A stretch of DNA of 64,000 nt from Oscillospiraceae bacterium (GCA_022650485.1 JALCPP010000005.1:124001-188000), one strand, 5' to 3'. Counted from the first letter of the stretch, positions 1 to 8,061 are shown. A program made the numbers and translations. Notes: generated by a model not told the origin, from the letters alone.

Positions 1-135
1 AACACAGGGGGTATGCAGGTAAATGGAGGTTCAGGAGGCACTGGAGCGGCCCTCGGCCAAAGTGGTTCTGCAAACGGTTCCGCTGGTGGCATTGGTTCCA
101 TCACAGTCTTATCTTATGATGATTTGGAGGTTTAA
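1..135 (+). CDS. C-terminal end of a glycine-rich phage structural protein (partial)
   Basis: An open frame runs from the first base to a TAA at 133-135, giving 44 residues that are very rich in Gly, Ser, Ala and Asn and end in SYDDLEV. Gly-rich ends of this kind are common in tail-fibre or other structural proteins of phages of Gram-positive bacteria. The position directly before a lysis module fits that reading. The start lies outside the window, so family assignment is inference only. Confidence 0.5.
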   Translation, partial: NTGGMQVNGGSGGTGAALGQSGSANGSAGGIGSITVLSYDDLEV

Positions 136-138
136 CAT

Positions 139-501
139 ATGTCTAAAGAAATGCGCGTTGTAATTTTTCATAATGGTGTCGATTCCAGCAAAACTTATGC
201 TGAGCAGCTTGCTGGACAAATTGACAGCGAAACAACGCTTTTAAATTTCCGCGACCCGCATCCATGTGCGGAGGCTTTGCCGCTGCGGGCTTCTCCCGAT
301 GTGGCACTCCTACTTTTTGTGGATTCGTTGGAAGACGTTCAGGCACAAGTTGATGTTCTCCGACAGATTGGGTATATCAGCAAGCAGGATGATGCTCTGA
401 CAGTCGTCGATGAACTGATTGACTCGGCGGGAGATAACATTTCGGATGAACTGGCAACAAAGATAGCGAATACGTTCTACAGGGAAGGTGACGTGCAATG
501 A
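139..501 (+). CDS. Hypothetical phage protein, 120 aa
   Basis: The gene starts three bases after the preceding stop, behind GGAGG at 127-131, and its TGA overlaps the ATG of the next small gene (ATGA). The soluble protein has no signal peptide or membrane segment. Its N-terminal half alternates short hydrophobic strands and helices (MRVVIFHNG, then ALLLFVDSLEDV). I do not recognise the family. Its place between a tail-type protein and the lysis genes suggests a tail-associated or late phage protein of unknown function. Confidence 0.6.
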   Translation: MSKEMRVVIFHNGVDSSKTYAEQLAGQIDSETTLLNFRDPHPCAEALPLRASPDVALLLFVDSLEDVQAQVDVLRQIGYISKQDDALTVVDELIDSAGDNISDELATKIANTFYREGDVQ

Positions 502-653
502 CCGGACGGTTAAAAAATCTGACTAAAGTAATTCAACGCCGAATTGCAGCCGGAGAAAAGCAGGATACTGTACTGGCAAATTACCTTTTGACGGATAGCG
601 AAAAGGCGGAAATCATTGCCGAATTGGCGGTAACTACCAGCACGACAGCATGA
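498..653 (+). CDS. Small hypothetical phage protein, 51 aa
   Basis: The ATG at 498 overlaps the previous stop by four bases, and the frame is open to TGA at 651-653. The product is helical and charged (LKNLTKVIQRRIAAGEKQDT) and ends in a Thr/Ser tail. Very small genes at this place, just after tail genes and before holin and endolysin, are usual in siphovirus and PBSX-like regions (the position of xkdX). I cannot show homology. Translational coupling and position are the support. Confidence 0.5.
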   Translation: MTGRLKNLTKVIQRRIAAGEKQDTVLANYLLTDSEKAEIIAELAVTTSTTA

Positions 654-700
654 TCACCGGCGAGGATTATTCTCCGGCGGTGTAAAAGGAGGATTGCATA

Positions 701-1015
701 ATGCCAACGTGGGTGCTCTGGGTGCAAGCTCTCGGTGTTCCGTCGTTGATGGCAACGTTCGTGATTATTGGAGTCCAGCGCGCGTTAAAAAAGCGAGATG
801 ATCAGGAAAAAGAACGCGAAAAGGCTCGGCAGGAGAACAACGTGCTGCTGATTCGGATGGTGGGCGCATCGATTGCACTAGGTGAAGCCACGGCCCATGC
901 CGTACAGCTTGGACACCCAAACGGGGACATGGAATCGGCGCTTTCGTATGCGCAACAGGTCAAGCATGAGCAAAAGGATTTCCTAACGGAACAGGCACAA
1001 AAAAATATTGCTTAG
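701..1015 (+). CDS. Small membrane protein of the phage lysis module, holin-like
   Basis: The 104-residue protein has one N-terminal membrane segment (about residues 4-24, LWVQALGVPSLMATFVIIGV). A strongly charged stretch likely to form a coiled coil follows (KKRDDQEKEREKARQE), then a soluble helical tail. AAAAGGAGG lies eight bases before the ATG. One N-terminal membrane helix plus a charged cytoplasmic helix directly before an endolysin fits a holin, a pinholin accessory or a haemolysin XhlA-like protein. I cannot choose between these from sequence alone. Confidence 0.5.
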   Translation: MPTWVLWVQALGVPSLMATFVIIGVQRALKKRDDQEKEREKARQENNVLLIRMVGASIALGEATAHAVQLGHPNGDMESALSYAQQVKHEQKDFLTEQAQKNIA

Positions 1016-1027
1016 GGGGGATTCGAA

Positions 1028-1933
1028 ATGAACGGTATTGATGTATCAAAATATCAGAACCATATTAACTGGTCCAAGGTAGATGCTCATGGGATCGATT
1101 TTGCTCTGGTCCGCATTGGTATGGGCAACACAGCAAATCAGGTTGATCCGTATTTCCGCGAAAATGTAGACCAGGCACTTGCGCATGGCCTGCATGTTGG
1201 TGGGTATTACTTCGGGTATGCAACATCAATACAGGACGCACAAAAGGAAGCAGATGTCTGCAACCAGCTATTGCAACCATATAAGGGCAAATTGACTTTT
1301 CCAATTGCCTATGATTACGAGTACAATTCCGTCGATTATTTCAGGCGCGTTATGGGCCGGGACCCGACAAATGCAGAAATTGATTCGTTTGCCTGTGCAT
1401 TTTTAGATAGGATGAAATCATACGGCTGGTTTGTGAATCTCTACACGAATATTGATTTTATCAGGTCCGGAAAATTCAAAACGGCAATCAAAAAATACGA
1501 TATATGGCTGGCCGATTATTCGGGTGCCCCAGATTATCCGTGTTATATCCAGCAGACCGGCAGCACCGGGCATATTCCAGGCATTAATGGCAATGTGGAT
1601 ATTGATGTTTCATTCCGTGATTACCCAACCATGATTCGTGCGGGCGGGTACAATGGCTATCTAAAATCCGCGCGTACCGCGGTCCAGATCGACACGACGC
1701 AGAACATCGCGTTCAAGACTGGCGAAATGTACACGGTCAAAACGACCTCCGGACAGATGCCGGAATTGTACGCGGGCACGGACAATGTCGTAATCGTCAA
1801 ACACTGCAGGCGGGAAATGTCTTATGATTATTGGCATCTGATTTTCACTGGCAAACCAGGAACGGCAGCGGGAATCTTTACACGGCTGCCCGGGGAAGCA
1901 CCGGTAAAGCGCTTTGTAGCATCGGTGGCCTAA
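1028..1933 (+). CDS. Phage endolysin, GH25 N-acetylmuramidase
   Basis: This 301-residue lysozyme of glycoside hydrolase family 25 cleaves the MurNAc-GlcNAc bond of peptidoglycan. The family signature is visible as GIDVSKYQNHINW at the N terminus (Asp5), and the acidic pair expected in the active site is in IAYDYEYN (Asp96, Glu98). The catalytic domain ends near residue 205. A C-terminal part of about 85 residues probably binds the cell wall. GGGGGG lies about seven bases before the ATG. The gene sits between two small membrane proteins, as in a phage holin-lysin cassette. No signal peptide is present, so export would depend on a holin. Confidence 0.9.
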   Translation: MNGIDVSKYQNHINWSKVDAHGIDFALVRIGMGNTANQVDPYFRENVDQALAHGLHVGGYYFGYATSIQDAQKEADVCNQLLQPYKGKLTFPIAYDYEYNSVDYFRRVMGRDPTNAEIDSFACAFLDRMKSYGWFVNLYTNIDFIRSGKFKTAIKKYDIWLADYSGAPDYPCYIQQTGSTGHIPGINGNVDIDVSFRDYPTMIRAGGYNGYLKSARTAVQIDTTQNIAFKTGEMYTVKTTSGQMPELYAGTDNVVIVKHCRREMSYDYWHLIFTGKPGTAAGIFTRLPGEAPVKRFVASVA

Positions 1934-1973
1934 AATAACGGCTGGACAAAGGCCAGCAGAAAGAAGAATACAG

Positions 1974-2180
1974 ATGAACTGGAAAAAGAAATTGACTTCT
2001 CGGAAACTTTGGGCAGCGGTTGCATCATTCGTGACACTGCTTGTGGTGGCGCTAGGCGGGGGTCAAGAACAGGCAACGCAGGTTACAGCAATTATCATGG
2101 CAGGAGCGACGGTTGTCGCTTACATTGTTGGCGAGGGCCTTGTGGATGCGGCGGCGTCCGACGGTAAGAATTCAAAATGA
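1974..2180 (+). CDS. Small membrane protein, probable phage holin
   Basis: The 68-residue protein starts with a basic segment (NWKKKLTSRKLW). Two hydrophobic stretches follow (about residues 14-30 and 37-58) separated by a short turn GGGQEQATQ, and the tail is short and polar. Two membrane helices with a basic N terminus directly behind a GH25 lysin match small clostridial phage holins or related membrane proteins in general design. It is the last gene before a strong terminator and probably the last gene of the prophage on this side. Confidence 0.55.
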   Translation: MNWKKKLTSRKLWAAVASFVTLLVVALGGGQEQATQVTAIIMAGATVVAYIVGEGLVDAAASDGKNSK

Positions 2181-2211
2181 TTCTAAAAAACGGTGGAAGA
2201 TAATTTTGTTT

Positions 2212-2253
2212 CCCGCTGGCCTTATTAGGTTGGCGGGAGTTTTATTTTTATTT
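2212..2253 (+). terminator. Rho-independent terminator at the end of the phage lysis genes
   Basis: A 10-bp stem CCCGCTGGCC/GGTTGGCGGG (2212-2221 and 2228-2237, with G-T pairs) closes a six-base loop and is followed by a T-rich run to 2253. It overlaps the 3' end of the truncated deacetylase on the other strand, so it also marks the prophage side of the junction. Confidence 0.85.
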
Positions 2254-2794
2254 CTAGTGTTTCAACATCCCACTGAATTGCGTACATACCCAGATCCTGT
2301 GTTCCTTTTACCACAGCGTTGTTATAATCGCCGTAAGGGGGTCGGAAGAGGAGAGGGCTGACCCCGGTGATTGCCTTGATTTTATCGTTGCAGGAAGAGA
2401 TTTGCTGTTTTATATCATTTTCCGATAGTTTTGGCATATGGGGGTGTGTATTGGAATGATTGCAGACTTCATGCCCTGCAGCGGCCAGCGCTTTGACGGA
2501 ATCAGGGTATTTGTCAACCCATGCGCCCACGACAAAGAAAGTCGTTTTTACATTGTATTCCTTTAAAATATCAATCAGTGTCTGGGTTTGTTCATTTCCC
2601 CAAGCCGCATCGAAGGAGATGGCAATTTTCTTTTCTTCCGTTTTTACATTATAAATTGGAAGCAGGCGTTTGCTGGCGGAGGCCTGGACGGCCTGAACTC
2701 CGCGCACGCCCACGGCGGCCGCCAGCACGAGTGCCAGGACAGAAAACAGGACGGCCAGCAGCCGCTTTCGGGTTACGGTAAAGACACGCATCAT
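2225..2794 (-). pseudogene. Truncated polysaccharide deacetylase (NodB domain, PdaB-like)
   Basis: The 189-residue product has an N-terminal signal anchor (about residues 10-36) and most of a NodB deacetylase domain. The SFDAAWG motif holds Asp62, the metal-binding HSNTHPH holds His113 and His117, and RPPYG is at about 151-155. Sporulation-type (PdaB-like) relatives are normally about 250 residues and continue after the W-D-V-D/E-S/T-L stretch with a further strand and a final catalytic L-F-H motif. Here the match stops at WDVETLE (175-181), and eight unrelated residues encoded by the phage terminator region follow. The last third, including the final His motif, is missing. The gene is probably interrupted by the prophage. 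AAGGGG lies six bases before the start. Confidence 0.75.
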
Positions 2795-2854
2795 CTATTT
2801 CCCCTTTCTGTTTCAAATATATGCGAAAGAGGGTGACATAAAACTGGATTCTCG

Positions 2855-2906
2855 AAAAACAAAAATAAACCCGGTACCCTATCATAGACGGATACCGAGC
2901 TTTTTT
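2855..2906 (-). terminator. Hairpin terminator between the DUF218 gene and the deacetylase
   Basis: Arms CCGGTACCC and GGATACCG (2871-2898, one mismatch) form a hairpin. On the minus strand it is followed by TTTATTTTTG, which would stop transcripts from the DUF218 gene. On the plus strand AGCTTTTTTG follows, so it may act in both directions. Confidence 0.65.
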
Positions 2907-3004
2907 GTATGAATGCTGCGTTGGAAAGCGAATCTATTACGCAGTAAAAATATCTGTATGATTGAGAATCGGTTCAGTGGTACTTGGCGGATGCAATCTT
3001 TCGA

Positions 3005-3997
3005 TCAGAATACCAGATTCCAGATGATTACTCCGACTGCCCAGAGTGTTACAAGTAAAATCGGTGCCGCCTTATGCCGTATCATAATGGCGATATATTC
3101 CCGGATAAATGCGTTGGGCCAATAATAAAAAGCGGTTTTGCAGCCGATTCCATCCGCTTTCAAACCAATTTTGCGCGCGTAAGTTCCGGCACGGAAAACA
3201 TGGTAATCATTCGTTACAAAAATACAGCGATAGGATTTCATTAAACCATCCATGATTTTTTTAGAAAATCGGAGGTTTTCCATTGTGGTTTTCGATTGAT
3301 TTTCCAGAATGATACTTTCGGTCGGAATCGCATGGCTTAGAAGATAATCTTTCATCGCCTGCGCTTCCGAGATGGTTTCGTCTTTCCCCTGTCCGCCGGA
3401 AACAATGATTTTCGCTTTTTTGCCGGACAGTTTATAAATCTGGATTCCTTTCTCCAGCCTTCGCGCCAGCAGGGGAGAAACGCGGCGGCCTTCCAGCAGT
3501 CCGGCTCCGTGGACGATGACAAAATCACAGCTCCGGTTTTTCGGTACAATTTGATAAAACAAAGAATACAGAAATAAAGCCGCAAAAGTAAATAGAATGT
3601 AGATGGCTGCCATGACGATCAGCACCAGTATTTCACGGATGACGGTTGGAATGTGACCTGTGAACATAAACCAGGCGGCAAGGAAGAATCCCCATACTCC
3701 GATTCCAAATGCAATGGACAAAATATGTGCTGCAGAAAACCCCTCTTTTCGGATAGAGGTGATGCCTGCCGCAATAAAAACAAAAGAAACAAGGAAAATG
3801 CTTAAGGGAAGCAGTACGAATAGAAACAGTAAAATGAAAAGGCCTAGGGCTGATTCTCTTGCTGAATAAGAAATTGCTTCCAATAAAAACAGGAGGGAAA
3901 AGGCGAAATAAACCGCATTGCGAAACAACCGCCTTTCTTTTGCAAAAGAAATACCGAACAGACAGCCGAAAGCCAGAAAAAATATCCATAATATCAT
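3005..3997 (-). CDS. YdcF/SanA-like DUF218 protein with N-terminal membrane domain
   Basis: The first half has about five hydrophobic helices (a membrane domain to about residue 160). A cytosolic or extracytosolic DUF218 domain follows (VIVHGAGLLEGRRVSPLLARR, then IIVSGGQGKDE, with SEAQAMKDYL and ENLRFSK), and a last membrane helix is at the C terminus. DUF218 proteins such as YdcF and SanA are linked to cell envelope functions, but their reaction is not firmly known. I chose the ATG at 3997 because ACGGAG lies nine bases before it. Upstream GTG/ATG codons in frame have weaker sites. The gene stands alone between two terminated units. Confidence 0.75.
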   Translation of the reverse strand: MILWIFFLAFGCLFGISFAKERRLFRNAVYFAFSLLFLLEAISYSARESALGLFILLFLFVLLPLSIFLVSFVFIAAGITSIRKEGFSAAHILSIAFGIGVWGFFLAAWFMFTGHIPTVIREILVLIVMAAIYILFTFAALFLYSLFYQIVPKNRSCDFVIVHGAGLLEGRRVSPLLARRLEKGIQIYKLSGKKAKIIVSGGQGKDETISEAQAMKDYLLSHAIPTESIILENQSKTTMENLRFSKKIMDGLMKSYRCIFVTNDYHVFRAGTYARKIGLKADGIGCKTAFYYWPNAFIREYIAIMIRHKAAPILLVTLWAVGVIIWNLVF

Positions 3998-4206
3998 GTC
4001 TATATGCTCCGTTCCCATTAACACGTTTCCGCGAAGTTTACTTGTTCCTTCTTTATTGTACGCAATTTATCTTCCTTTTTTAAATCTTTAGAGAATCCTG
4101 ATAAAAAATTGAAATTATGTGTGGATTTGCGGGCCGGAACTCAAAAATGCAGGCTGTCTTTTAACAAAGTTTCGCGGCATTTTGTGCGAAAATCCGGAAG
4201 AGTGTG

Positions 4207-4234
4207 TTGACAAATCAAATAATTGGGATATAAT
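4207..4234 (+). promoter_or_regulatory. Candidate sigma-A promoter for thi4
   Basis: TTGACA (4207-4212) and TATAAT (4229-4234) are separated by 16 bp. They lie about 140 bp before the TPP aptamer, so the transcript would carry extra leader sequence in front of the riboswitch. Confidence 0.6.
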
Positions 4235-4371
4235 AACAAATAAGGATTTTTCCTGTTATATGACAAGGCCTTGCATGTACGGTTGATAAATCCGCTTCGC
4301 CGGCATCAAACAGAATCCGTTTGATGAGGAAATTCTTGAAACGTAGTAAAATTAAATATCTTTTTATTTTA

Positions 4372-4460
4372 AAGGGGAGCTCATGTTATGAGCTGAGAAA
4401 GGGCTGTTAAGCACCTGACTCTTATAACTTGATCGGAGTAATATCCGCGTAGGGATTAAA
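4372..4460 (+). promoter_or_regulatory. TPP riboswitch (THI element) upstream of thi4
   Basis: Conserved parts of the thiamine pyrophosphate aptamer occur in order: GGGGAGC, GCTGAGAAAG, GACTCTTATAACTTGATC, GTAATATCCGCGTAGGGA. The usual GAACCTGA segment reads TAACTTGA here, a modest departure. A terminator follows directly, so TPP binding probably stops transcription before the thiazole synthase gene. Confidence 0.88.
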
Positions 4461-4467
4461 ATGTTGA

Positions 4468-4502
4468 AAGTACATCTGTCTCTGCAGGTGTACTTTTTAT
4501 TT
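4468..4502 (+). terminator. Riboswitch-controlled terminator before thi4
   Basis: An 11-bp stem AAGTACATCTG/CAGGTGTACTT (4468-4478 and 4485-4495) is followed by TTTTATTTTATTT. It sits eight bases behind the TPP aptamer and ends about 20 bases before the thi4 start, so it is the likely expression platform. Confidence 0.8.
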
Positions 4503-4523
4503 TATTTGTAAAGGATGACATCA

Positions 4524-5303
4524 ATGAATTTGGAAGATACAAAAATTTCGGAAGCGATTATCAATACCTACAAAAACAAGTTGGAAGATGTTCTGCATTC
4601 GGATGTGATTATTGTGGGAGGGGGTCCCTCTGGCCTGGTCGCCGCGGGATGTCTTGCGAAAGCCGGTGTCAAAACGACGTTGTTAGACCGTAAACTGAGT
4701 ATTGGCGGCGGTATGTGGGGCGGCGGTATGATGATGAACCAAATCGTCATTCAAGAAAGCGCCAGGCATATTTTTGATGAACTTCACATCAGGTATCAGG
4801 AATATGATAAAAATTATTATACGGCAGATTCTATTGAGTGTGTTTCCGCACTTACCTTGAATGCCGTCCGGTCCGGGGCTCGAATCCTGAATTTGATTTC
4901 CGTAGAAGATATTATCGTAAAAGAAAAATGCATTAAAGGTCTGGTGATCAACTGGTCAACGGCAGAAATGTCAAAGCTACCCATTGATCCTCTTATGATT
5001 GAGTCAAAGTATATTCTGGATGCCACCGGACATGATGCGTCTGTGGTCAGCAAGCTGGTCCACCGGTTGGGAAATATCCTAAGCACTCCAGACGGAAGCC
5101 CGGAGGGCGAAAAGCCGATGTGGGCGGAACGCGGGGAAGAACAGGTAGTTGAAAATACTCGTGAAGCTTATCCTGGGCTTTATGTATGCGGTATGGCCGC
5201 AAACGCAACTTTCGGCGGCCAGAGAATGGGGCCGATTTTCGGCGGCATGTTGCTTTCCGGGAAGAAAACTGCACGGGAAATAATCAAACAAATTCGAGCA
5301 TAA
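4524..5303 (+). CDS. thi4: Thi4-family sulfide-dependent thiazole synthase
   Basis: Thi4 enzymes make the adenylated thiazole precursor of thiamine from NAD and glycine in one protein. The FAD/NAD-binding motif VIIVGGGPSGLVAAGCLAKAG is near the N terminus, followed by IGGGMWGGGMM, DATGHDASV and a C-terminal GMAANATFGGQRMGPIFGGM. The residue that aligns with the sulfur-donating Cys of yeast Thi4, and with the His of methanogen enzymes (LHVDPL), appears to be Pro in KLPIDPL. A catalytic enzyme using free sulfide is therefore more likely than a suicide enzyme. The ATG at 4524 is preferred over 4515 because AAAGG lies nine bases before it. The TPP riboswitch supports the role. Confidence 0.9.
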   Translation: MNLEDTKISEAIINTYKNKLEDVLHSDVIIVGGGPSGLVAAGCLAKAGVKTTLLDRKLSIGGGMWGGGMMMNQIVIQESARHIFDELHIRYQEYDKNYYTADSIECVSALTLNAVRSGARILNLISVEDIIVKEKCIKGLVINWSTAEMSKLPIDPLMIESKYILDATGHDASVVSKLVHRLGNILSTPDGSPEGEKPMWAERGEEQVVENTREAYPGLYVCGMAANATFGGQRMGPIFGGMLLSGKKTAREIIKQIRA

Positions 5304-5364
5304 GAAAATACGCAAATCCCCGTAGCTGCTTTTTTGACCTCCTTGATATTGACATAGAGACAAG

Positions 5365-5398
5365 AAAGATCCGTCGTTTTAAAATGACGGATCTTTTT
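5365..5398 (+). terminator. Terminator after thi4
   Basis: A perfect 11-bp stem AAAGATCCGTC/GACGGATCTTT (5365-5375 and 5386-5396) encloses a 10-base loop and ends in a T run. It closes the single-gene thi4 unit. Confidence 0.85.
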
Positions 5399-5531
5399 GA
5401 GTGAGGCGGTAATAAATGAGGTGCCTCTATTTTTAATAAAAGAATTTTAACTTTCGCATGTGGTTATGCGCATAATCTTCGATACGATTGGCATATGTTC
5501 TGTTCATGCTTTCAAAAATTTATAGAGCACT

Positions 5532-6338
5532 TTATGCCTTAGCTTGATTCATTTTCTTGAAAACACCAATTCTGTTATTTTTACTCCGCAACAATGGAGA
5601 AAGAAGTGTAATAAGTACTGGAGAATATCTTTTTACAGTATTTGTTAAATTGTGATCTGCAAGCATTTGATATTCTCTGCAAGTATTCGTAAAATCCTCT
5701 GTATGTTTGATTCCATAACGAAATACCGCACCAGTTTGCTGAATCGTTGGATGTATTGTTTGTTTATCAACCATCCATTTGCTCATCAATTCACACAATG
5801 CTGTCACATCCTTGAATCCTTCTGCCATGTTATGAAAGAGCTGCTTAATTTCCTGCTCGGAAAGATACATCAAAAGCCCCTCGGCAATGACCAATACATT
5901 TTCCTTACGCTTTATTTGCTCTATCCATTGAAAATCCAAAACAGATGATGCAATATTATGAACACGTTTATGACGATCAATAACCTGATTCCTGATTTCC
6001 ATTACTGCTGGGAATTCAATATTATACCATTCAATTTTACCATTATCCACTCTTGAAAATCTATCATCAAGTCCACAACCAAGATTTACGACGGTACAAT
6101 GAGGATTTTTCGTTATGAATTGACTCGCAAGATGATCTAATATAATTGTTCTTGCACAGACACCCCAGATATTCATTTTTTGATTACATTTTTGAAAATC
6201 ATAATCCAATGTATCAACTATTTTAACAGCCATTCTATCATAAAACGCCGGATTCTTTCTTTTGCTTTCAACAGTTCTGGCAAATACCGGTGTCAACATG
6301 GTTTCATTTACCCCTATCAGTTTAATTTTTTTCTTCAT
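5532..6338 (-). CDS. SAM-dependent methyltransferase, leucine carboxyl methyltransferase-like family
   Basis: The 268-residue class I methyltransferase resembles the LCMT/Ppm1/TcmP group. N-terminal ARTVESKRKNPAFYDRMA is followed by the SAM-binding loop VVNLGCGLDDRFSR (about residues 85-100), an acidic second motif at YNIEFPAVMEIR, and VLVIAEGLLMYLSEQE, typical of this family. Bacterial members methylate small polyketide-like or unknown substrates, so the substrate here is unknown. AAGGTGACA precedes the ATG. The gene is a single unit on the minus strand, downstream of tRNA-Leu and its terminator. Its Ile/Asn/Lys content is higher than that of its neighbours, which could point to transfer. 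Confidence 0.75.
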   Translation of the reverse strand: MKKKIKLIGVNETMLTPVFARTVESKRKNPAFYDRMAVKIVDTLDYDFQKCNQKMNIWGVCARTIILDHLASQFITKNPHCTVVNLGCGLDDRFSRVDNGKIEWYNIEFPAVMEIRNQVIDRHKRVHNIASSVLDFQWIEQIKRKENVLVIAEGLLMYLSEQEIKQLFHNMAEGFKDVTALCELMSKWMVDKQTIHPTIQQTGAVFRYGIKHTEDFTNTCREYQMLADHNLTNTVKRYSPVLITLLSPLLRSKNNRIGVFKKMNQAKA

Positions 6339-6390
6339 TTGATTGTCACCTTTTTATACTTTCTATTCATTCTACCATGCTATACAGAAC

Positions 6391-6430
6391 AAAAAAAGAT
6401 CTATCTTCCGTAGTGGAAGATAGATCTTTT
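6391..6430 (-). terminator. Terminator of tRNA-Leu
   Basis: A long perfect stem AAAAGATCTATCTTCC/GGAAGATAGATCTTTT (6394-6409 and 6415-6430) is followed on the minus strand by further T residues. It begins directly after the CCA of the tRNA. Confidence 0.85.
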
Positions 6431-6520
6431 GGTGCGAGAGGCGGGACTTGAACCCGCATGAACGTTTAATGGTTCACAAGAACCTGAATCTTGCGCGTCT
6501 GCCAATTTCGCCACTCTCGC
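6430..6520 (-). tRNA. tRNA-Leu (anticodon CAG)
   Basis: Read on the minus strand, the acceptor arm pairs GCGAGAG with CTCTCGC. The anticodon stem CAAGA/TCTTG encloses the loop TTCAGGT with anticodon CAG, a long variable arm follows, and the T arm is GCGGG TTCAAGT CCCGC. CCA is encoded (6430-6432). The long variable arm and the anticodon both indicate leucine. Confidence 0.95.
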
Positions 6521-6534
6521 GAATCAGCTTGTCT

Positions 6535-6563
6535 ATCATATCATGTTGATTTACACTTGTCAA
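6535..6563 (-). promoter_or_regulatory. Promoter of tRNA-Leu
   Basis: On the minus strand TTGACA (6558-6563) and TATGAT (6535-6540) are separated by 17 bp and lie 15 bases before the tRNA 5' end. Confidence 0.75.
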
Positions 6564-6620
6564 CCTTTTCCCGCACATTTTTATAAATTTTGCGAAAAAT
6601 ATCGGACTTTCAAACAACGG

Positions 6621-6651
6621 GAGGTATGCTGTATAAAAAAGCAGCATACCC
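6621..6651. other. Inverted repeat behind the permease gene
   Basis: Arms GGTATGCTG and CAGCATACC (6622-6630/6642-6650 region) face each other across an A-rich loop. No T run follows on either strand, so it is not a standard terminator. It may stabilise the permease transcript end. Confidence 0.4.
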
Positions 6652-6687
6652 GCAAAGGGGGTGCAACCCCAGCTTTCCCCAGACTTT

Positions 6688-8061
6688 TCAACGCTGCTTT
6701 TGTTTCAAACGCTTTCTGTAAGGATCAAATCTTGTACCAATCAGCAGCACGACTGCAAATAGGATGCAGTAATAAAGGACGGAGATTCCATGAGCGAAGC
6801 AGGCTGCGATCATCATAAAAATGCAGCCGCATATGGCCAGTATCGGCATGAGGAACCGTTTCAAGCCGTTTAAATCTTTTTCCTTGACCATCAGCATGAT
6901 AAAAATGGGAATATAGCCGGCGTAAAGTGTAACGATGGGCAATTCGGAAGTATCGAAACAAAAAGCACCGAACCAGGGATGTTCCGCAAGCATTGCCCCG
7001 TAAAAATACAGCAGCCAAACACCGCAGAACAAAAGTCCTAAAATGGAGGAGTTACAAGGCATGTCTGTAGCCGAATCGATCTGGCGAAATACTTTGGGCG
7101 CAGGGCCGCAGCCGCGCGCTGCCAGTGCGTACACACCTCTGGTACAGCCGAGCATCAGACCGTTGAGTGTCCCCATGCAGGAAATAATGACAAAAAGAAA
7201 CACCAGAGAACCGCCGATGGGTCCAAATATATTTTGAAATGCCAGTTTCGCACCGGCCTGTCCATTGTCCATCAGTACTTCGGTCGGAACCACTCCGGCA
7301 AGGCCGATATAATAGAATACATAAACCGCGACAACAATCAGCGAGCCCCAGATAAGCGCCCTGGGAAGATTTTTCTTGGAATTTTTTAATTCCGCATTGA
7401 TGGAAGTGGCGATGATCCAGCCTTCATAGGCAAACGCAACCGACACAACAGAAGCGAAAAGACCGCCTCCTGCACTGGAACCGAAGGGTGCGGTATGTGT
7501 GAAGTTTTGAATGGTCAGACCGTTGGTTAACCCAATGATCGTACCGGCAACTGCCATGAGGAGCAGCGGAATTAATTTGATGATGGTAGTTGCAACCTGA
7601 AATTTACCTGCAAGAATGGGGGATAGGGCATTTACGGCGTAACTGGCGATCAGATAAAAACAAGAGATTGTCATGCACGCCCCACCGGTGATGTTCCATC
7701 CAAGCAGTACGCAGGTATAGCGTGCGCAAACCCAGGTTAGCACAGAAGTCATGGTAGGGGTATAAATGGTTGCGATAAACCAGCCAACATAGTAACTGTA
7801 CCTTTTTCCAACTGTCATTTCCGCATAATCAACAACTCCGTTGACTTTTTCGTATTTGGTCGCCATGGTTGCAAACGTGTAAGAACAGACGATCATAATC
7901 AGGCCCACGATCAGCCAGGCGGCAATTCCCATCGGCATATTTCCGCCGGTTGCTTTCAATACCGCTTCCGCTTTAAAAAAGACACCGCTCCCTATGACGA
8001 TGCCGACAACCATGGCGATGGCGGTAAATAAACCATATTTCTTTTTTAGACCGCTTTCCAT
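6688..8061 (-). CDS. APC-superfamily amino acid permease
   Basis: The 457-residue integral membrane protein has about 12 hydrophobic helices. The first carries the APC substrate-binding signature IAMVVGIVIGSGVFFKAEAV. FASVVSVAFAYEGWIIATSI in helix 6 and LKNSKKNLPRALIWG after it are typical of the LAT/AAT branch (amino acid antiporters such as serine/threonine or glutamate/GABA exchangers). The substrate cannot be read from sequence. I chose the ATG at 8061 because GGGGGAGGAA lies seven bases before it. The longer frame adds a non-conserved leader. The gene is transcribed alone, with a promoter at about 8134-8162. Confidence 0.85.
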   Translation of the reverse strand: MESGLKKKYGLFTAIAMVVGIVIGSGVFFKAEAVLKATGGNMPMGIAAWLIVGLIMIVCSYTFATMATKYEKVNGVVDYAEMTVGKRYSYYVGWFIATIYTPTMTSVLTWVCARYTCVLLGWNITGGACMTISCFYLIASYAVNALSPILAGKFQVATTIIKLIPLLLMAVAGTIIGLTNGLTIQNFTHTAPFGSSAGGGLFASVVSVAFAYEGWIIATSINAELKNSKKNLPRALIWGSLIVVAVYVFYYIGLAGVVPTEVLMDNGQAGAKLAFQNIFGPIGGSLVFLFVIISCMGTLNGLMLGCTRGVYALAARGCGPAPKVFRQIDSATDMPCNSSILGLLFCGVWLLYFYGAMLAEHPWFGAFCFDTSELPIVTLYAGYIPIFIMLMVKEKDLNGLKRFLMPILAICGCIFMMIAACFAHGISVLYYCILFAVVLLIGTRFDPYRKRLKQKQR

